A stretch of DNA of 64,000 nucleotides from Coliplasma sp045538555. GTDB taxonomy: Bacteria > Bacillota > Clostridia > Oscillospirales > CAG-382. Each line of letters opens with the position of its first letter. Position 1 is the first letter of the stretch. Made by a program: the position numbers and the translations under genes. Of this stretch, positions 8,264 through 16,725 are shown piece after piece. The notes below the pieces were generated by a model. That model was given only the letters and a program-made list of their open reading frames with translations, was not told the DNA's origin and did no database searches. Location of the stretch: NCBI GenBank assembly GCA_045538555.1, contig JAZSRP010000002.1, positions 20,633-84,632 on the forward strand. The letters run 5' to 3'.

Positions 8264-8815
8264 TCATTCCTCCTCGGGACAACGAATAATGGTAACGTAG
8301 GATTTTCCATAACGGTAGAGCTTTTGGTTCATTCCTTCTATCGGCTCAGGAACCCCGTTTTTGTCCGTTTCTGCCACTATGATGGCGCCGGGAGCGAGAA
8401 TATCCGCCTCTCTGATGCGCTTTAGCACCACGTCCAACAGCCCTTCGGTATACGGAGGGTCAAGGAAGATGAGAGAGAACTTTTCTTTTCCGCCTGCATA
8501 GCGCACGTATTCTTTCCAATCAGAGGTGACCACCCGGCACTGCTTCATCAGCTTTGTTTTGAGGGCATTTTCCTTGATGACCTCACAGGCAGCACGGGAA
8601 GAATCTACAATCACCGCACGTTCTGCGCCTCTTGACAGTGCCTCCAACGCCATCTGACCGCTTCCTCCAAAAAGATCAAGCACCACTCTGTCATGAAGCT
8701 CAAACTGGATGGCAGAAAAAATTGCCTCCTTTGTCAGCTCTGTGGTGGGTCTGGTGTCAATTCCCGTGAGGGTTTTGAGCTTTGTCCCTCTGGCTATCCC
8801 CGTGATTATTCTCAT
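8264..8815 (-). CDS. rsmD: 16S rRNA (guanine966-N2)-methyltransferase
   Basis: SAM-dependent methylation of G966 in 16S rRNA. The N-terminus RIITGIARG, a RPTTELTKEAIFSAI segment, SAM motif I LDLFGGSGQMALEALSRGA and the catalytic FLDPPY motif are present, about 183 residues. The start ATG 8815 is preceded by GGGAGGA. The first 59 bases overlap the end of uvrC, so the ribosome site and start codon are inside uvrC; this is a longer overlap than elsewhere in the window. The coaD start overlaps the stop. Confidence 0.94.
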   Translation of the reverse strand: MRIITGIARGTKLKTLTGIDTRPTTELTKEAIFSAIQFELHDRVVLDLFGGSGQMALEALSRGAERAVIVDSSRAACEVIKENALKTKLMKQCRVVTSDWKEYVRYAGGKEKFSLIFLDPPYTEGLLDVVLKRIREADILAPGAIIVAETDKNGVPEPIEGMNQKLYRYGKSYVTIIRCPEEE

Positions 8816-10637
8816 CTGTATTCCTCCCAATTGCCTCATAAATTGCATTTGCAATCTCAGGGGTTATACCCTTGACTGCCTGCAACTCCAGAGGTGTTGC
8901 ATTTTTTATAGATTCGAGTGTTCCAAAATGAAGCATCAGATCGTTGGCTCGCTTTGGGCCAACCCCTTTGATCTCCGTCAAGCTGCTTTTTTTTACCGCA
9001 TTTCTCCGTTTTGAATCCATCATAGCAAGAGAATAACGGTGAACCTCTTCCTGTATCTTGTAAACAAAAACAAATGCGTCTTGTCTTGTTATAAGTGATA
9101 TCTCATTTTCACCATCTGTAAGGGTGCGGGTTTTGTGGTGTTCGTCCTTTATCATTCCAAATACCGGAATGGTTATACCAAGCGAATCAAGCACTTGGTT
9201 GGCTGTGTTTACCTGTGCCACACCACCGTCCATCAATATCAGATCGGGATACTCCCATCCCGACTCATCGTTATCATGCAAAAAGCGGCGGGTCAAACAC
9301 TCCTCCAGAGCGCCCGTATCACTTCCCGCAACCGCCTCCCTGACAGTAAAAGAACGATATTTTTTCTTGGCAAAACTGCCGTTTTCCAAAACTACCATTC
9401 CGCAGCTGGTATGCTCACCGCCCATATGGGATACGTCATAGGCCTCTATCCTCTCGGGAAGCACCTCGAGGCACAACAACTTTGCAAAAGCCACCAACAC
9501 GTCTTTTTTCCTGTCCTCAGTGGCACGTTTGTGCAGTGTGAGCTGTTTTGCGTTGTCAGAAGCGCGAGTACACAATGCTCTCATATCCCCTCTTTTTGGA
9601 CGGGAAATGGAGATGGCATGGCCACTTGTGCAGGACAGGTGCTCGCGCAAAAGCGCCAAGTCCTCCTCTTCAAAATCAAAATCCACGTATATTTTTTTGG
9701 GGACAAATCCTCTGACGCTGTAATAACCGTGCAAAAATGATTGCAAAGTGCCGCTGTTGAGTATCTCATCAGCACCGAAGAAGAAATTTTCTCTGTCAAC
9801 GATAGCTCCGTTGCGCACAAAAAGGAATGACAACGCCGCCCCAAGATCATCGCAAAAAACTCCTACAAGATCCGCCTCCACGTCGGGCGAGCACACGATC
9901 TGTTGTCTGTCATTGAGTTTTTTTACCGCAAAAAGGCAATCCCTGAGCTTTGCCGCCAATTCAAAATTCAGCGCTTCCGAGGCAGTCTCCATATTTTTTT
10001 CCAATTGCTCTATCAGCTTTACACCGTCCCCCTTAAGGAGTGACACGGTACGCTGATACAGGTTTTTGTATTCTTCCCGAGAGATGTTTCCTTTTATGCA
10101 AGGCGCCACGCATCTGCCGATATGATAGTTGAGGCAGGGGCGGCCCTTTCCCTCATCTCTTGGAAAAACTTTTCCGCAGGTGGGAAGCGAAAACGTTTTT
10201 TTTACAGCAGTGACAATATCACGAGCCACTTTGTGAGACGAATACGGCCCAAAGTATCTGTCGTTGCCTGAGGAACGCTTGTATACTACAGAAATCTCAG
10301 GATAATCGGAGTTTGTGATTTTTATATACGGATATCCGCCGCCATCCTTGAGCTTTATGTTGTATCGGGGCATAAACTGCTTGATAAACTGGTTTTCCTG
10401 TATCAATGCCTCAAGCTCTGTGGCGGTATAATATACTTCAAAATCGCAAACCGATTCCACCATCCGCCGTGTCTTTCCACGATGCTCGTTGTAGGGAGCA
10501 AAATAGCTTGAAACACGGTTTTTAAGTGCTTTGGATTTGCCTACGTATATGACCTTGCCGCTCTTGCTCCGCATGAGATATACACCCGGGCTTGCGGGCA
10601 GCAACCGCGCTTTTTCGTACAATTCCTCACGTGTCAT
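8757..10637 (-). CDS. uvrC: Excinuclease ABC subunit C
   Basis: Makes both incisions in nucleotide excision repair after UvrAB loads at damage. Domains in order are the GIY-YIG nuclease (GVYLMRSKSGKVIYVGKSK, residues 18-36), a UVR domain near 205-240, the RNase H-like endonuclease domain (AYDVSHMGGEHTSCGMVV) and tandem helix-hairpin-helices near the C-terminus (IKGVGPKRANDLMLHFG, VKGITPEIANAI). Length 626. A hydrophilic tail of about 20 residues after the last HhH runs into rsmD. The preceding HPr gene ends in a terminator, so some independent promoter is expected, but I cannot identify one. Confidence 0.96.
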   Translation of the reverse strand: MTREELYEKARLLPASPGVYLMRSKSGKVIYVGKSKALKNRVSSYFAPYNEHRGKTRRMVESVCDFEVYYTATELEALIQENQFIKQFMPRYNIKLKDGGGYPYIKITNSDYPEISVVYKRSSGNDRYFGPYSSHKVARDIVTAVKKTFSLPTCGKVFPRDEGKGRPCLNYHIGRCVAPCIKGNISREEYKNLYQRTVSLLKGDGVKLIEQLEKNMETASEALNFELAAKLRDCLFAVKKLNDRQQIVCSPDVEADLVGVFCDDLGAALSFLFVRNGAIVDRENFFFGADEILNSGTLQSFLHGYYSVRGFVPKKIYVDFDFEEEDLALLREHLSCTSGHAISISRPKRGDMRALCTRASDNAKQLTLHKRATEDRKKDVLVAFAKLLCLEVLPERIEAYDVSHMGGEHTSCGMVVLENGSFAKKKYRSFTVREAVAGSDTGALEECLTRRFLHDNDESGWEYPDLILMDGGVAQVNTANQVLDSLGITIPVFGMIKDEHHKTRTLTDGENEISLITRQDAFVFVYKIQEEVHRYSLAMMDSKRRNAVKKSSLTEIKGVGPKRANDLMLHFGTLESIKNATPLELQAVKGITPEIANAIYEAIGRNTDENNHGDSQRDKAQNPHGN

Positions 10638-10650
10638 CTGACATACCTAC

Positions 10651-10684
10651 AAAAAATGCCCTGAACCGAAAAGAGCTCAAGGCA
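10651..10684 (-). terminator. Probable terminator after HPr gene
   Basis: On the minus strand the stem TGCCTTGA / TCAGGGCA with one mismatch (10657-10684) is followed by six T (10651-10656). It sits 18 bases after the HPr stop. Confidence 0.6.
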
Positions 10685-10701
10685 GTGTTTTGATAAAATT
10701 A

Positions 10702-10965
10702 TTATTCGTTAAATCCAGCCAAAAGAAGCGCAACGAGACCGTCAACTGCCTCCTGCTCATCGGGACCGTCTGCAAGTATGGTGATGATGTCACCCTTGGA
10801 GATTCCCAGCGAAAGAACGCCCAACAAGCTCTTGGCGTTGGTCCTGCGATCACTGTTTTCTACCCAAATGGAGCTGCGGTAGGAATTGGCCTTTTGGATA
10901 AAATATGTTGCGGGTCTTGCGTGAAGACCGACTGTATTTAGTATCTCAATGTTTTTTGTGATCAT
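10702..10965 (-). CDS. ptsH: HPr-family phosphocarrier protein
   Basis: HPr passes phosphate from enzyme I to sugar-specific PTS IIA domains, and in Firmicutes its Ser46 phosphate form is the CcpA corepressor. Both sites are seen: His15 in VGLHARPA and Ser46 in NAKSLLGVLSLGI. Length 87 is exact for the family. Because His15 is present it is not Crh, which lacks this residue. The gene stands alone (own promoter, own terminator) and ptsI is not next to it, so a role mainly in regulation or through a distant ptsI is possible. Confidence 0.93.
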   Translation of the reverse strand: MITKNIEILNTVGLHARPATYFIQKANSYRSSIWVENSDRRTNAKSLLGVLSLGISKGDIITILADGPDEQEAVDGLVALLLAGFNE

Positions 10966-10988
10966 ATGAAAACCTCCAGTATAGAGTT

Positions 10989-11017
10989 ATTATAACAAAA
11001 CCGTCCGTGCAAATCAA
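10989..11017 (-). promoter_or_regulatory. Sigma-A type promoter of the HPr gene
   Basis: Minus strand TTGATT (11012-11017), 17-base spacer, perfect TATAAT (10989-10994). The HPr start codon with GGAGG site follows about 25 bases downstream. Confidence 0.75.
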
Positions 11018-11097
11018 GTATGAATTTATGACCGAAATCACAAATCTGTCTTATCGCTCGGGGTCTTTTTTGGCGATTATATCTATCAAGCGGGTTT

Positions 11098-11532
11098 TTA
11101 GTCCATCAGCACAGAGCCAAACACTCCCAAAAACTCTTTTTCGTCAAGCTTTACTGTATAAGTGCTTCCATCCGCAAGACGCATTCCGTCTCCTGTATAA
11201 TATTTTCCAAATTTCTTGTATCCATACCCCGACACACATACTGTTACATCAAAGCAACCCTCTTTTTCAGATAGGATGGCTGTTTTTGTTTCAAGCACCG
11301 TTTCGGCTATAGTTCTGCCGGAGGAGATTCCCAGACGGGCCCCCTCGGTAAACAGCGAGGCATCCTCACGGGAAACTTCTTTTATGGTAACAGAATACCT
11401 CACAGGGATGATCTCCGGCTCTCCAAAAAACTCTGTGACAGTATCCCGAAACACCACCACCAGCGAAACACACACTACAAGAAGCAGAATGAGCAGGTCA
11501 ATGATATTGAATTTATATTTCCGTTTTGTCAC
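11098..11532 (-). CDS. DUF4330-like membrane-anchored protein
   Basis: A 144-residue protein with a short basic N-terminus, one transmembrane helix (FNIIDLLILLLVVCVSLVVVF, about residues 8-29) and an extracytoplasmic beta-rich domain. The KFNIIDLLIL start and overall layout recall DUF4330 proteins of Clostridia; function is unknown. The start is GTG 11532, which overlaps the stop of the upstream membrane protein gene as GTGA and has an AAGG 8 bases upstream. The coupling suggests that the two proteins work together. Confidence 0.7.
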   Translation of the reverse strand: MTKRKYKFNIIDLLILLLVVCVSLVVVFRDTVTEFFGEPEIIPVRYSVTIKEVSREDASLFTEGARLGISSGRTIAETVLETKTAILSEKEGCFDVTVCVSGYGYKKFGKYYTGDGMRLADGSTYTVKLDEKEFLGVFGSVLMD

Positions 11533-13304
11533 AACACATACCTTCCCCAGTTTTCTTCTTTTTCGTTTTGAACGTACACCGTAAACAGGGAGCCCGCAAA
11601 TCCGACAACAAACCATACCAATCCGTACAGACGTATATCAGAATACAGATTCAAAAACCATCCGCTCACCAGCAAAACAGTGCCGCAGGCAGCAACCGCA
11701 CCACCTTTTTTCACCGCACGGGTGTCCTTTGCCATACTGATGCACCCAAACAGACGCTGTGCAGAAAAAATCACGATCAGCGCAAATATAACGCACAATA
11801 TTATCCCGCCGTGACGGTACATTCCTGTCAAAAAGCTGTTGGCTTCCATGATGCTTTCTGCTCCTGAAATTATGCCTGTAAGCAATCCGCTCTCCGCTGT
11901 TGCCCATGCATATCCGGAGGCAAAAATCGACATCGGAGGTATCAATATCAGCCCGCAAAGCAGAGCTCCTGCAGGGGCCTTGCATCCCACGGAAACATAT
12001 ACCAAAAAGGACAAAAACACGGTCATATACATCGCATAATTGTCAGACAAAACCGTGCACGCCACCGACAGCAGCAACTGGAACAACGCCATTTTTTTGC
12101 TTCCCTCAGAGGAAAAAGAAATAAGGGCAAACGGAAGCATACAGCCCACAAACACGCCAAGATACTGGCTCGGCAGAGAGTTTGAAACAAGACCCTGCAC
12201 GCTCCTGTACAAGTTTTCGGAAGGAATATAAGAGCAAAAATATGACACTATATAGCAAAGCATCCCAAGATTTGCAGAGAGGCAAAGACAATTTACGGTA
12301 TGCCGAACCAGACTCCGCGAGCAGATGAGATTTTTTGCAAGAAAATACAGACAAACAAAAATTGCCGCATAACCGTAAAATCGGCTTTCATGCTCTGCCA
12401 GTGCACCTGCTGCCAGCACCGTTGCCAGCGCAAACAAAACACAGGTGCCTGCGGTTCCGAAATGTATGTTACGCTTCATACGGATATATTTGATAAGATA
12501 TGACACCAAGGTCAAAAGCACTGCACCCGCCAGCAGTTTGGCTGACAGCACGTGCATCAGTGCCAAAGACACCAATAGCCCAAACTCCGGAATATTGAAG
12601 GTGAGCAATGCCAACGGTGCCAATATCAGAATTTTCAAAAGTAACGACATGGGGGCAATCAGCGCAAAGGCGCCGTAGCAGGCGCCGAAAAACAGCATCG
12701 TGCCTCCATGATTTTTTGCACCGCGCTCACGGCGCAGCACCGCTTCGTTCAGACCAAAGCAACAGGACAGAGGATAACCGGTCAGACGTGAGGAGCAAAA
12801 AGCATCCACTGCGTTTTTTGAGCCAAATATCAACAAAATTACACCGGCCAAAAAGATCAAAGCAGAAAATGACAGATTGTCGGGATCGGCTTTCCCCCCC
12901 GTCACCAGCACGTACCTCTGCAAAAAAAACATTGCTCCCGAGCTGACTCCAAATGCCGCAAGAAACGCACCCAAAGAGCGCAATGACAAATCGGTCAGTT
13001 CCGATTGAAGTCGACGCAAAAGAGCAAACAATGGAAATCTGTCAAAAAACAATGAGATCTTGCGCCGCAGATTGTTGGTCACCTTGTCATGAAACCCTGT
13101 TTTTTTGTCAACGGGAAGATACAGCTTGTCATGTACAAAGGAATCGGTTTTTTTGCAGGATTTGATAAAAAACGAAAATATTCCCGTTTCAAACATCCCT
13201 ACGATCTTGTCGGACAAAAAAGATGTGCATGACAAGAAAACGCTCTCCTGTGCCAGACGTTTCAAAAAGCTTTTATTCTGTTTTTGTGTCTTTTTCCTGT
13301 CCAT
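11529..13304 (-). CDS. Polytopic membrane protein, O-antigen-ligase-like topology
   Basis: 591 residues: about 115 cytoplasmic residues, then roughly ten to twelve hydrophobic helices with one larger loop near residues 350-380, an arrangement like the O-antigen ligase/Wzy superfamily. I cannot point to a decisive catalytic motif, so polymerase or ligase activity is only a suggestion. The ATG overlaps the trmD end by 32 bases, with GGAG 7 bases before it. The next gene (DUF4330-like) overlaps its stop. The pair may process an envelope glycopolymer. Confidence 0.65.
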   Translation of the reverse strand: MDRKKTQKQNKSFLKRLAQESVFLSCTSFLSDKIVGMFETGIFSFFIKSCKKTDSFVHDKLYLPVDKKTGFHDKVTNNLRRKISLFFDRFPLFALLRRLQSELTDLSLRSLGAFLAAFGVSSGAMFFLQRYVLVTGGKADPDNLSFSALIFLAGVILLIFGSKNAVDAFCSSRLTGYPLSCCFGLNEAVLRRERGAKNHGGTMLFFGACYGAFALIAPMSLLLKILILAPLALLTFNIPEFGLLVSLALMHVLSAKLLAGAVLLTLVSYLIKYIRMKRNIHFGTAGTCVLFALATVLAAGALAEHESRFYGYAAIFVCLYFLAKNLICSRSLVRHTVNCLCLSANLGMLCYIVSYFCSYIPSENLYRSVQGLVSNSLPSQYLGVFVGCMLPFALISFSSEGSKKMALFQLLLSVACTVLSDNYAMYMTVFLSFLVYVSVGCKAPAGALLCGLILIPPMSIFASGYAWATAESGLLTGIISGAESIMEANSFLTGMYRHGGIILCVIFALIVIFSAQRLFGCISMAKDTRAVKKGGAVAACGTVLLVSGWFLNLYSDIRLYGLVWFVVGFAGSLFTVYVQNEKEENWGRYVL

Positions 13305-13989
13305 CTTCGTTCTCCAGCAGATCGGGACGTTTTTGCGACGTACGGCTCAAGCTTTGGAGCTGTTTCCATTCCTTTTGCTTTTTGTGGTTGCCGTTTATCA
13401 AAACCTCGGGAACCTCCAGCCCCTCAAACACTCGGGGACGGGTGTACTGAGCATGCTCAAGAAGTCCGTTTTGCAAGCTCTCTTCTCGGTAACACTCCGG
13501 TGACGGCAAAACGCCATCAACCATGCGTGAAACAGTATCCACCACAATGGCGGCGGGAAGCTCTCCGCCGGTGAGCACGTAGTTGCCCACAGAAAGCTCC
13601 TCATCCACGCAAAGCTCTATGATACGCTCGTCGATCCCTTCATAGTGGCCGCAAAGCAGGATCAAATTGTCATAGTCGTTCAGAAGTTGAGCGGCTTTTT
13701 TCTGATCAAACAACGCACCCTGAGGCGACATATAGATCACTCTTGTTCTTCCGCCGCAACGGCTTTTTACGTCTCTGATGCAATCCACGGCGGGTTGGCA
13801 CATCATCACCATGCCGTATCCCCCGCCGTAGGGTGCGTCATCTACCTTGCGGTGCTTATCTTTTGTATAATCCCGTATATCAGTGCATTCTACCGATATC
13901 AGTCCCTTTTCCATCGCTCTGCCTATAATGCTTGAGGAAAAAATGGGTTTTAGAGAATCAGGAAAAAGCGTAAGCACATTAAAATTCAT
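13273..13989 (-). CDS. trmD: tRNA (guanine37-N1)-methyltransferase
   Basis: SAM-dependent m1G37 methylation, which prevents +1 frameshifts. The N-terminus MNFNVLTLFPD, the DDAPYGGGYGMVM loop, the LCGHYEGIDERI motif and the trefoil-knot segment SVGNYVLTGGELP are intact. Length 238 is normal; the last residues are a charged tail overlapping the next gene. It follows rimM by 9 bases in the standard rpsP-khpA-rimM-trmD operon. rplS, which often closes this operon, is replaced here by the two membrane protein genes. Confidence 0.97.
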   Translation of the reverse strand: MNFNVLTLFPDSLKPIFSSSIIGRAMEKGLISVECTDIRDYTKDKHRKVDDAPYGGGYGMVMMCQPAVDCIRDVKSRCGGRTRVIYMSPQGALFDQKKAAQLLNDYDNLILLCGHYEGIDERIIELCVDEELSVGNYVLTGGELPAAIVVDTVSRMVDGVLPSPECYREESLQNGLLEHAQYTRPRVFEGLEVPEVLINGNHKKQKEWKQLQSLSRTSQKRPDLLENEDGQEKDTKTE

Positions 13990-13998
13990 AAACCAAAC

Positions 13999-14490
13999 CT
14001 ACGCTTCAAATCCGTCAATAAGACGAACCGTTATTCCATTTTTTGGGTCCCGTTTCAACACAAACTCACTCACCGCAGGGATGAGGTAGTTTTTCTCGCC
14101 GGTAATATAATAATAATCGCTTGCTACGCCCTCGTCGATGCGCGTCAGCACGCCGATGACGCTGTTGCTGGTCTCATCAAATACCGGAAGCCCGATGAGG
14201 TCGTCATTAAAGCACACTCCATCGGGAAGCAAAATATCCTCACGGTCAAACCAAACCGTCCTTCCCGTGAGCTGGGACGCCTTGCCTCTGTCCTCGTATC
14301 CGTCAAAAATGACGGTAGACAAACGCAGATTGAACGCCTTGACTCCAATGGGCTTTTCACCCTTTGAGTCCAGATACAGAGTCTTGACACCCTGCAAGAA
14401 CTCCACTCCGTCGCACCAGCAATCAAAGCGAAGCTCTCCGTTCAATCCGCGGGGGGAGTTGAGCCGCCCTGCCTCCAAAAAACGCTTCAT
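13999..14490 (-). CDS. rimM: 16S rRNA processing protein RimM
   Basis: Assists maturation of the 30S head by binding S19. The N-terminal RimM barrel shows GRLNSPRGLNGELRF (residues 8-22) and the C-terminal PRC-barrel contains DLIGLPVFDE and the YLIPAVSEFV segment. 163 residues, normal. Its ATG overlaps the khpA stop by one base (TGATG). Confidence 0.93.
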   Translation of the reverse strand: MKRFLEAGRLNSPRGLNGELRFDCWCDGVEFLQGVKTLYLDSKGEKPIGVKAFNLRLSTVIFDGYEDRGKASQLTGRTVWFDREDILLPDGVCFNDDLIGLPVFDETSNSVIGVLTRIDEGVASDYYYITGEKNYLIPAVSEFVLKRDPKNGITVRLIDGFEA

Positions 14491-14717
14491 CAGATGATGT
14501 CAACGATGACGCGCTTGTTCTCCTTGGCTGCAGCCGCACGCATTACTGTACGGATGCTCTTGGCGATCTTGCCTTCCTTGCCGATAACTCGGCCCATATC
14601 ACGCTTTGCCACCGAAAGCTCAAGAACCACAGTGTCTCCGCTGACCTTTTCGGTCACCAAAACCTCGTCGGGGTTCTCAACAATGGCTTTTGTGATGTTG
14701 ACAAGTATCTGTTTCAT
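14490..14717 (-). CDS. khpA: KH-domain RNA-binding protein
   Basis: A 75-residue single KH domain (KhpA/YlqC family), which with KhpB/Jag binds many RNAs and affects cell elongation in Firmicutes. The GxxG loop is visible as VIGKEGKIAKSIRTVM. Start ATG 14717 shares a base with the rpsP stop (TAATG). The extra 24 codons upstream that are also open overlap rpsP and are not part of the protein. Confidence 0.93.
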   Translation of the reverse strand: MKQILVNITKAIVENPDEVLVTEKVSGDTVVLELSVAKRDMGRVIGKEGKIAKSIRTVMRAAAAKENKRVIVDII

Positions 14718-14962
14718 TAATCCAACACTCCGCTCTTTTTGAGAAGATCTCTTACGGTGTCGGTGGGCTGAGCGCCGTTTGCAATCCATTTCTTTGCTTT
14801 CTCGCCGTCAACCTTGAGCTCATAGGGCTCGGTCATGGGGTTGTAGAAGCCGATCTCCTCGATGAATCTGCCATCACGGGGATAACGAGAATCTGCTACT
14901 ACGATTCTGTAGTGAGGTGCTTTTTTTGCGCCCATTCTTCTGAGTCTGATTTTTACTGCCAT
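14717..14962 (-). CDS. rpsP: 30S ribosomal protein S16
   Basis: 81 residues, full length. Start VKIRLRRMGAKKAPHYRIVV and RDGRFIEEIGFYNP are diagnostic. First ribosomal gene after ffh, 35 bases downstream of it, with a TGGAGGA site before the ATG. Confidence 0.98.
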   Translation of the reverse strand: MAVKIRLRRMGAKKAPHYRIVVADSRYPRDGRFIEEIGFYNPMTEPYELKVDGEKAKKWIANGAQPTDTVRDLLKKSGVLD

Positions 14963-14997
14963 TTTTGGGGTCCTCCATATGTTAAAAAATATTTTTA

Positions 14998-16320
14998 TTA
15001 AAAGGGAAATCTGAATTTTCCTTTTTTTCCTTTTTTGCCCATGAACTGCTTCATGAGTGATTTTGTCTGCTCGTACTGCTTGAGAAGACGGTTTACCTCC
15101 TCCACAGTGGTTCCGCTTCCTGCGGCTATCCTGCGCTTGCGGGAGGAGTTGAGCGCGTCGGGATGGTTGCGCTCATAGGGAGTCATGGAAAGAATGATTG
15201 CTTCCGTGTGCGCCAATGCTTTTTCATCAATCTTTGCATTGTTGAGCTGACCGGGCTTCACTCCGGGCATCATGCCCAGCAAAGAGTCCATAGAACCCAT
15301 ATCCTTGAGTGCTGCCAGCTGATCCAGAAAATCGGTCAGGGTGAAAGATTGTTCCCTAAGACGCTTTTCCATCTCAGCGGCTTTTTTTTCATCAAACTGC
15401 TGCTCTGCCTTTTCAATCAAAGTCAGCACGTCGCCCATTCCCAGTATACGGGACGCCATCCTGTCAGGGTGGAATGGTTCAAGGCAATCCATTTTTTCAC
15501 CCGTACCGATAAACTTGATGGGTTTGTCGGTGATATATTTGACAGAAAGTGCCGCACCCCCTCGGGTGTCTCCGTCCATTTTTGACAGCACCACGCCGGT
15601 GATGTCCAAAAGATCGTTGAAGCTCTGAGCAACGTTGACGGCATCCTGACCGGTCATTGCGTCCACCACCAGAAGTATCTCCGTGGGGTTCACCGCTTCT
15701 TTCACGTTTTTGAGCTCTGCCATCAGCTCCTCATCAACGTGAAGACGACCCGCAGTGTCTATGATAACTACATCATGACCGTATTTTGTAGCATGACGGA
15801 TAGCTTCCTTTGAGGTGTCAACGGGACTTGCCGTACCACGCTCAAAAACGGGAGCACCGATCTGCTCACCAACCACCTGCAACTGCTTGATGGCGGCAGG
15901 ACGGTAAATATCACAGGCAACCAGCAAGGGACTGCGCCCCTGCTTTTTGAGCATAAGTGCCAATTTGCCGCAATGAGTGGTCTTTCCCGATCCCTGAAGT
16001 CCGCACATAAGTATCACTGTGGGGGGCTTGGAAGCGATGGTGAGCTTGCTGTTGGTGCCGCCCATAAGAGCGGTGAGCTCCTCATTGACGATTTTTACGA
16101 TCTGTTGTGCGGGCAACAAGCTCTCAAGAACCTCACTGCCCACTGCACGCTCTGTAATTTTGTTGACGAATGCCTTGACCACCTTGAAATTGACGTCCGC
16201 TTCAAGCAATGCAAGCTTGATCTCACGCATGCCCGCCTTTACGTCGGACTCTGTCAGCTTGCCTTTGTTGCGAAACTTTGAAAAGGCGGAGGACATTTTT
16301 TCCACAAGACTTTGAAACAT
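14998..16320 (-). CDS. ffh: Signal recognition particle protein Ffh
   Basis: SRP54 GTPase that binds signal sequences and SRP RNA and targets nascent chains to FtsY and SecYEG. N domain, then G domain with GLQGSGKTTHCGKLA (about 109-123), DTAGRLHVDEELM and TKMDGDTRGGAALS, and the methionine-rich M domain (LGMMPGVKPG, SSRKRRIAAGSGT, ending in a Lys/Gly-rich tail). 440 residues. It follows ylxM with a TAATG overlap, the standard ylxM-ffh pair. ftsY is elsewhere in this window (37.5 kb). Confidence 0.98.
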   Translation of the reverse strand: MFQSLVEKMSSAFSKFRNKGKLTESDVKAGMREIKLALLEADVNFKVVKAFVNKITERAVGSEVLESLLPAQQIVKIVNEELTALMGGTNSKLTIASKPPTVILMCGLQGSGKTTHCGKLALMLKKQGRSPLLVACDIYRPAAIKQLQVVGEQIGAPVFERGTASPVDTSKEAIRHATKYGHDVVIIDTAGRLHVDEELMAELKNVKEAVNPTEILLVVDAMTGQDAVNVAQSFNDLLDITGVVLSKMDGDTRGGAALSVKYITDKPIKFIGTGEKMDCLEPFHPDRMASRILGMGDVLTLIEKAEQQFDEKKAAEMEKRLREQSFTLTDFLDQLAALKDMGSMDSLLGMMPGVKPGQLNNAKIDEKALAHTEAIILSMTPYERNHPDALNSSRKRRIAAGSGTTVEEVNRLLKQYEQTKSLMKQFMGKKGKKGKFRFPF

Positions 16321-16637
16321 TATAATTCTCCGGTGATACGCTCTGCCAGCTGTATGATACGGTCATCGGACGTGAGTGAAACGATCTCCTGCAAAAGGGA
16401 ACCGATCCGCTCGCCTCGGGCAGAAAACCCCAGCGACTCCTCCAACCGGCACAGCTGATCAACGCCGTGTCTGATGGCATCGCGCACGCCCTGGCGGGTG
16501 ATGCCGCAATGCTCACTGATCTCCGACAGGGACAGATCCTCGTTGTAATACAGATCAATCACGTCACGCTGTCTGTCAGAGAGGACTTTTCCGTAACAGT
16601 CAATAAGACGGCATATATACGCTCTGTCTTGTTGCAC
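16320..16637 (-). CDS. ylxM: YlxM family helix-turn-helix protein
   Basis: 105 residues, UPF0122. A sigma-region-4-like HTH is visible (LSDRQRDVIDLYY then LSLSEISEHCGITRQGV). The family is encoded next to ffh and is thought to act in the SRP pathway. The start is GTG 16637, with GAGGAG 8 bases before it. It is the first gene of a ylxM-ffh-rpsP-khpA-rimM-trmD run and has a promoter just upstream that is nested in the clpC terminator. Confidence 0.9.
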   Translation of the reverse strand: MQQDRAYICRLIDCYGKVLSDRQRDVIDLYYNEDLSLSEISEHCGITRQGVRDAIRHGVDQLCRLEESLGFSARGERIGSLLQEIVSLTSDDRIIQLAERITGEL

Positions 16638-16660
16638 AAAAAACGCTCCTCTCTTTTGGC

Positions 16661-16694
16661 AAAAAGGCCTGTAAAGTTTTTTTCTTTACAGGCC
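16661..16694 (-). terminator. Terminator of clpC, overlapping the ylxM promoter start site
   Basis: Minus strand: perfect 11-bp stem GGCCTGTAAAG / CTTTACAGGCC (16684-16694 and 16666-16676), 7-base loop, then TTTTT (16661-16665). The predicted start site of the promoter at 16697-16725 falls at about 16689-16690, inside the first arm. Confidence 0.82.
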
Positions 16695-16696
16695 CC

Positions 16697-16725
16697 ATTA
16701 TACTACCCCGTTTCCCTTTTGTCAA
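16697..16725 (-). promoter_or_regulatory. Consensus promoter of the ylxM-ffh operon
   Basis: Perfect TTGACA (16720-16725), 17-base spacer, perfect TATAAT (16697-16702) on the minus strand. The TGA stop of clpC (16722-16724) is part of the -35 box. Transcripts starting here lack most of the first arm of the terminator hairpin and keep only a 6-bp remnant of it. Confidence 0.88.
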
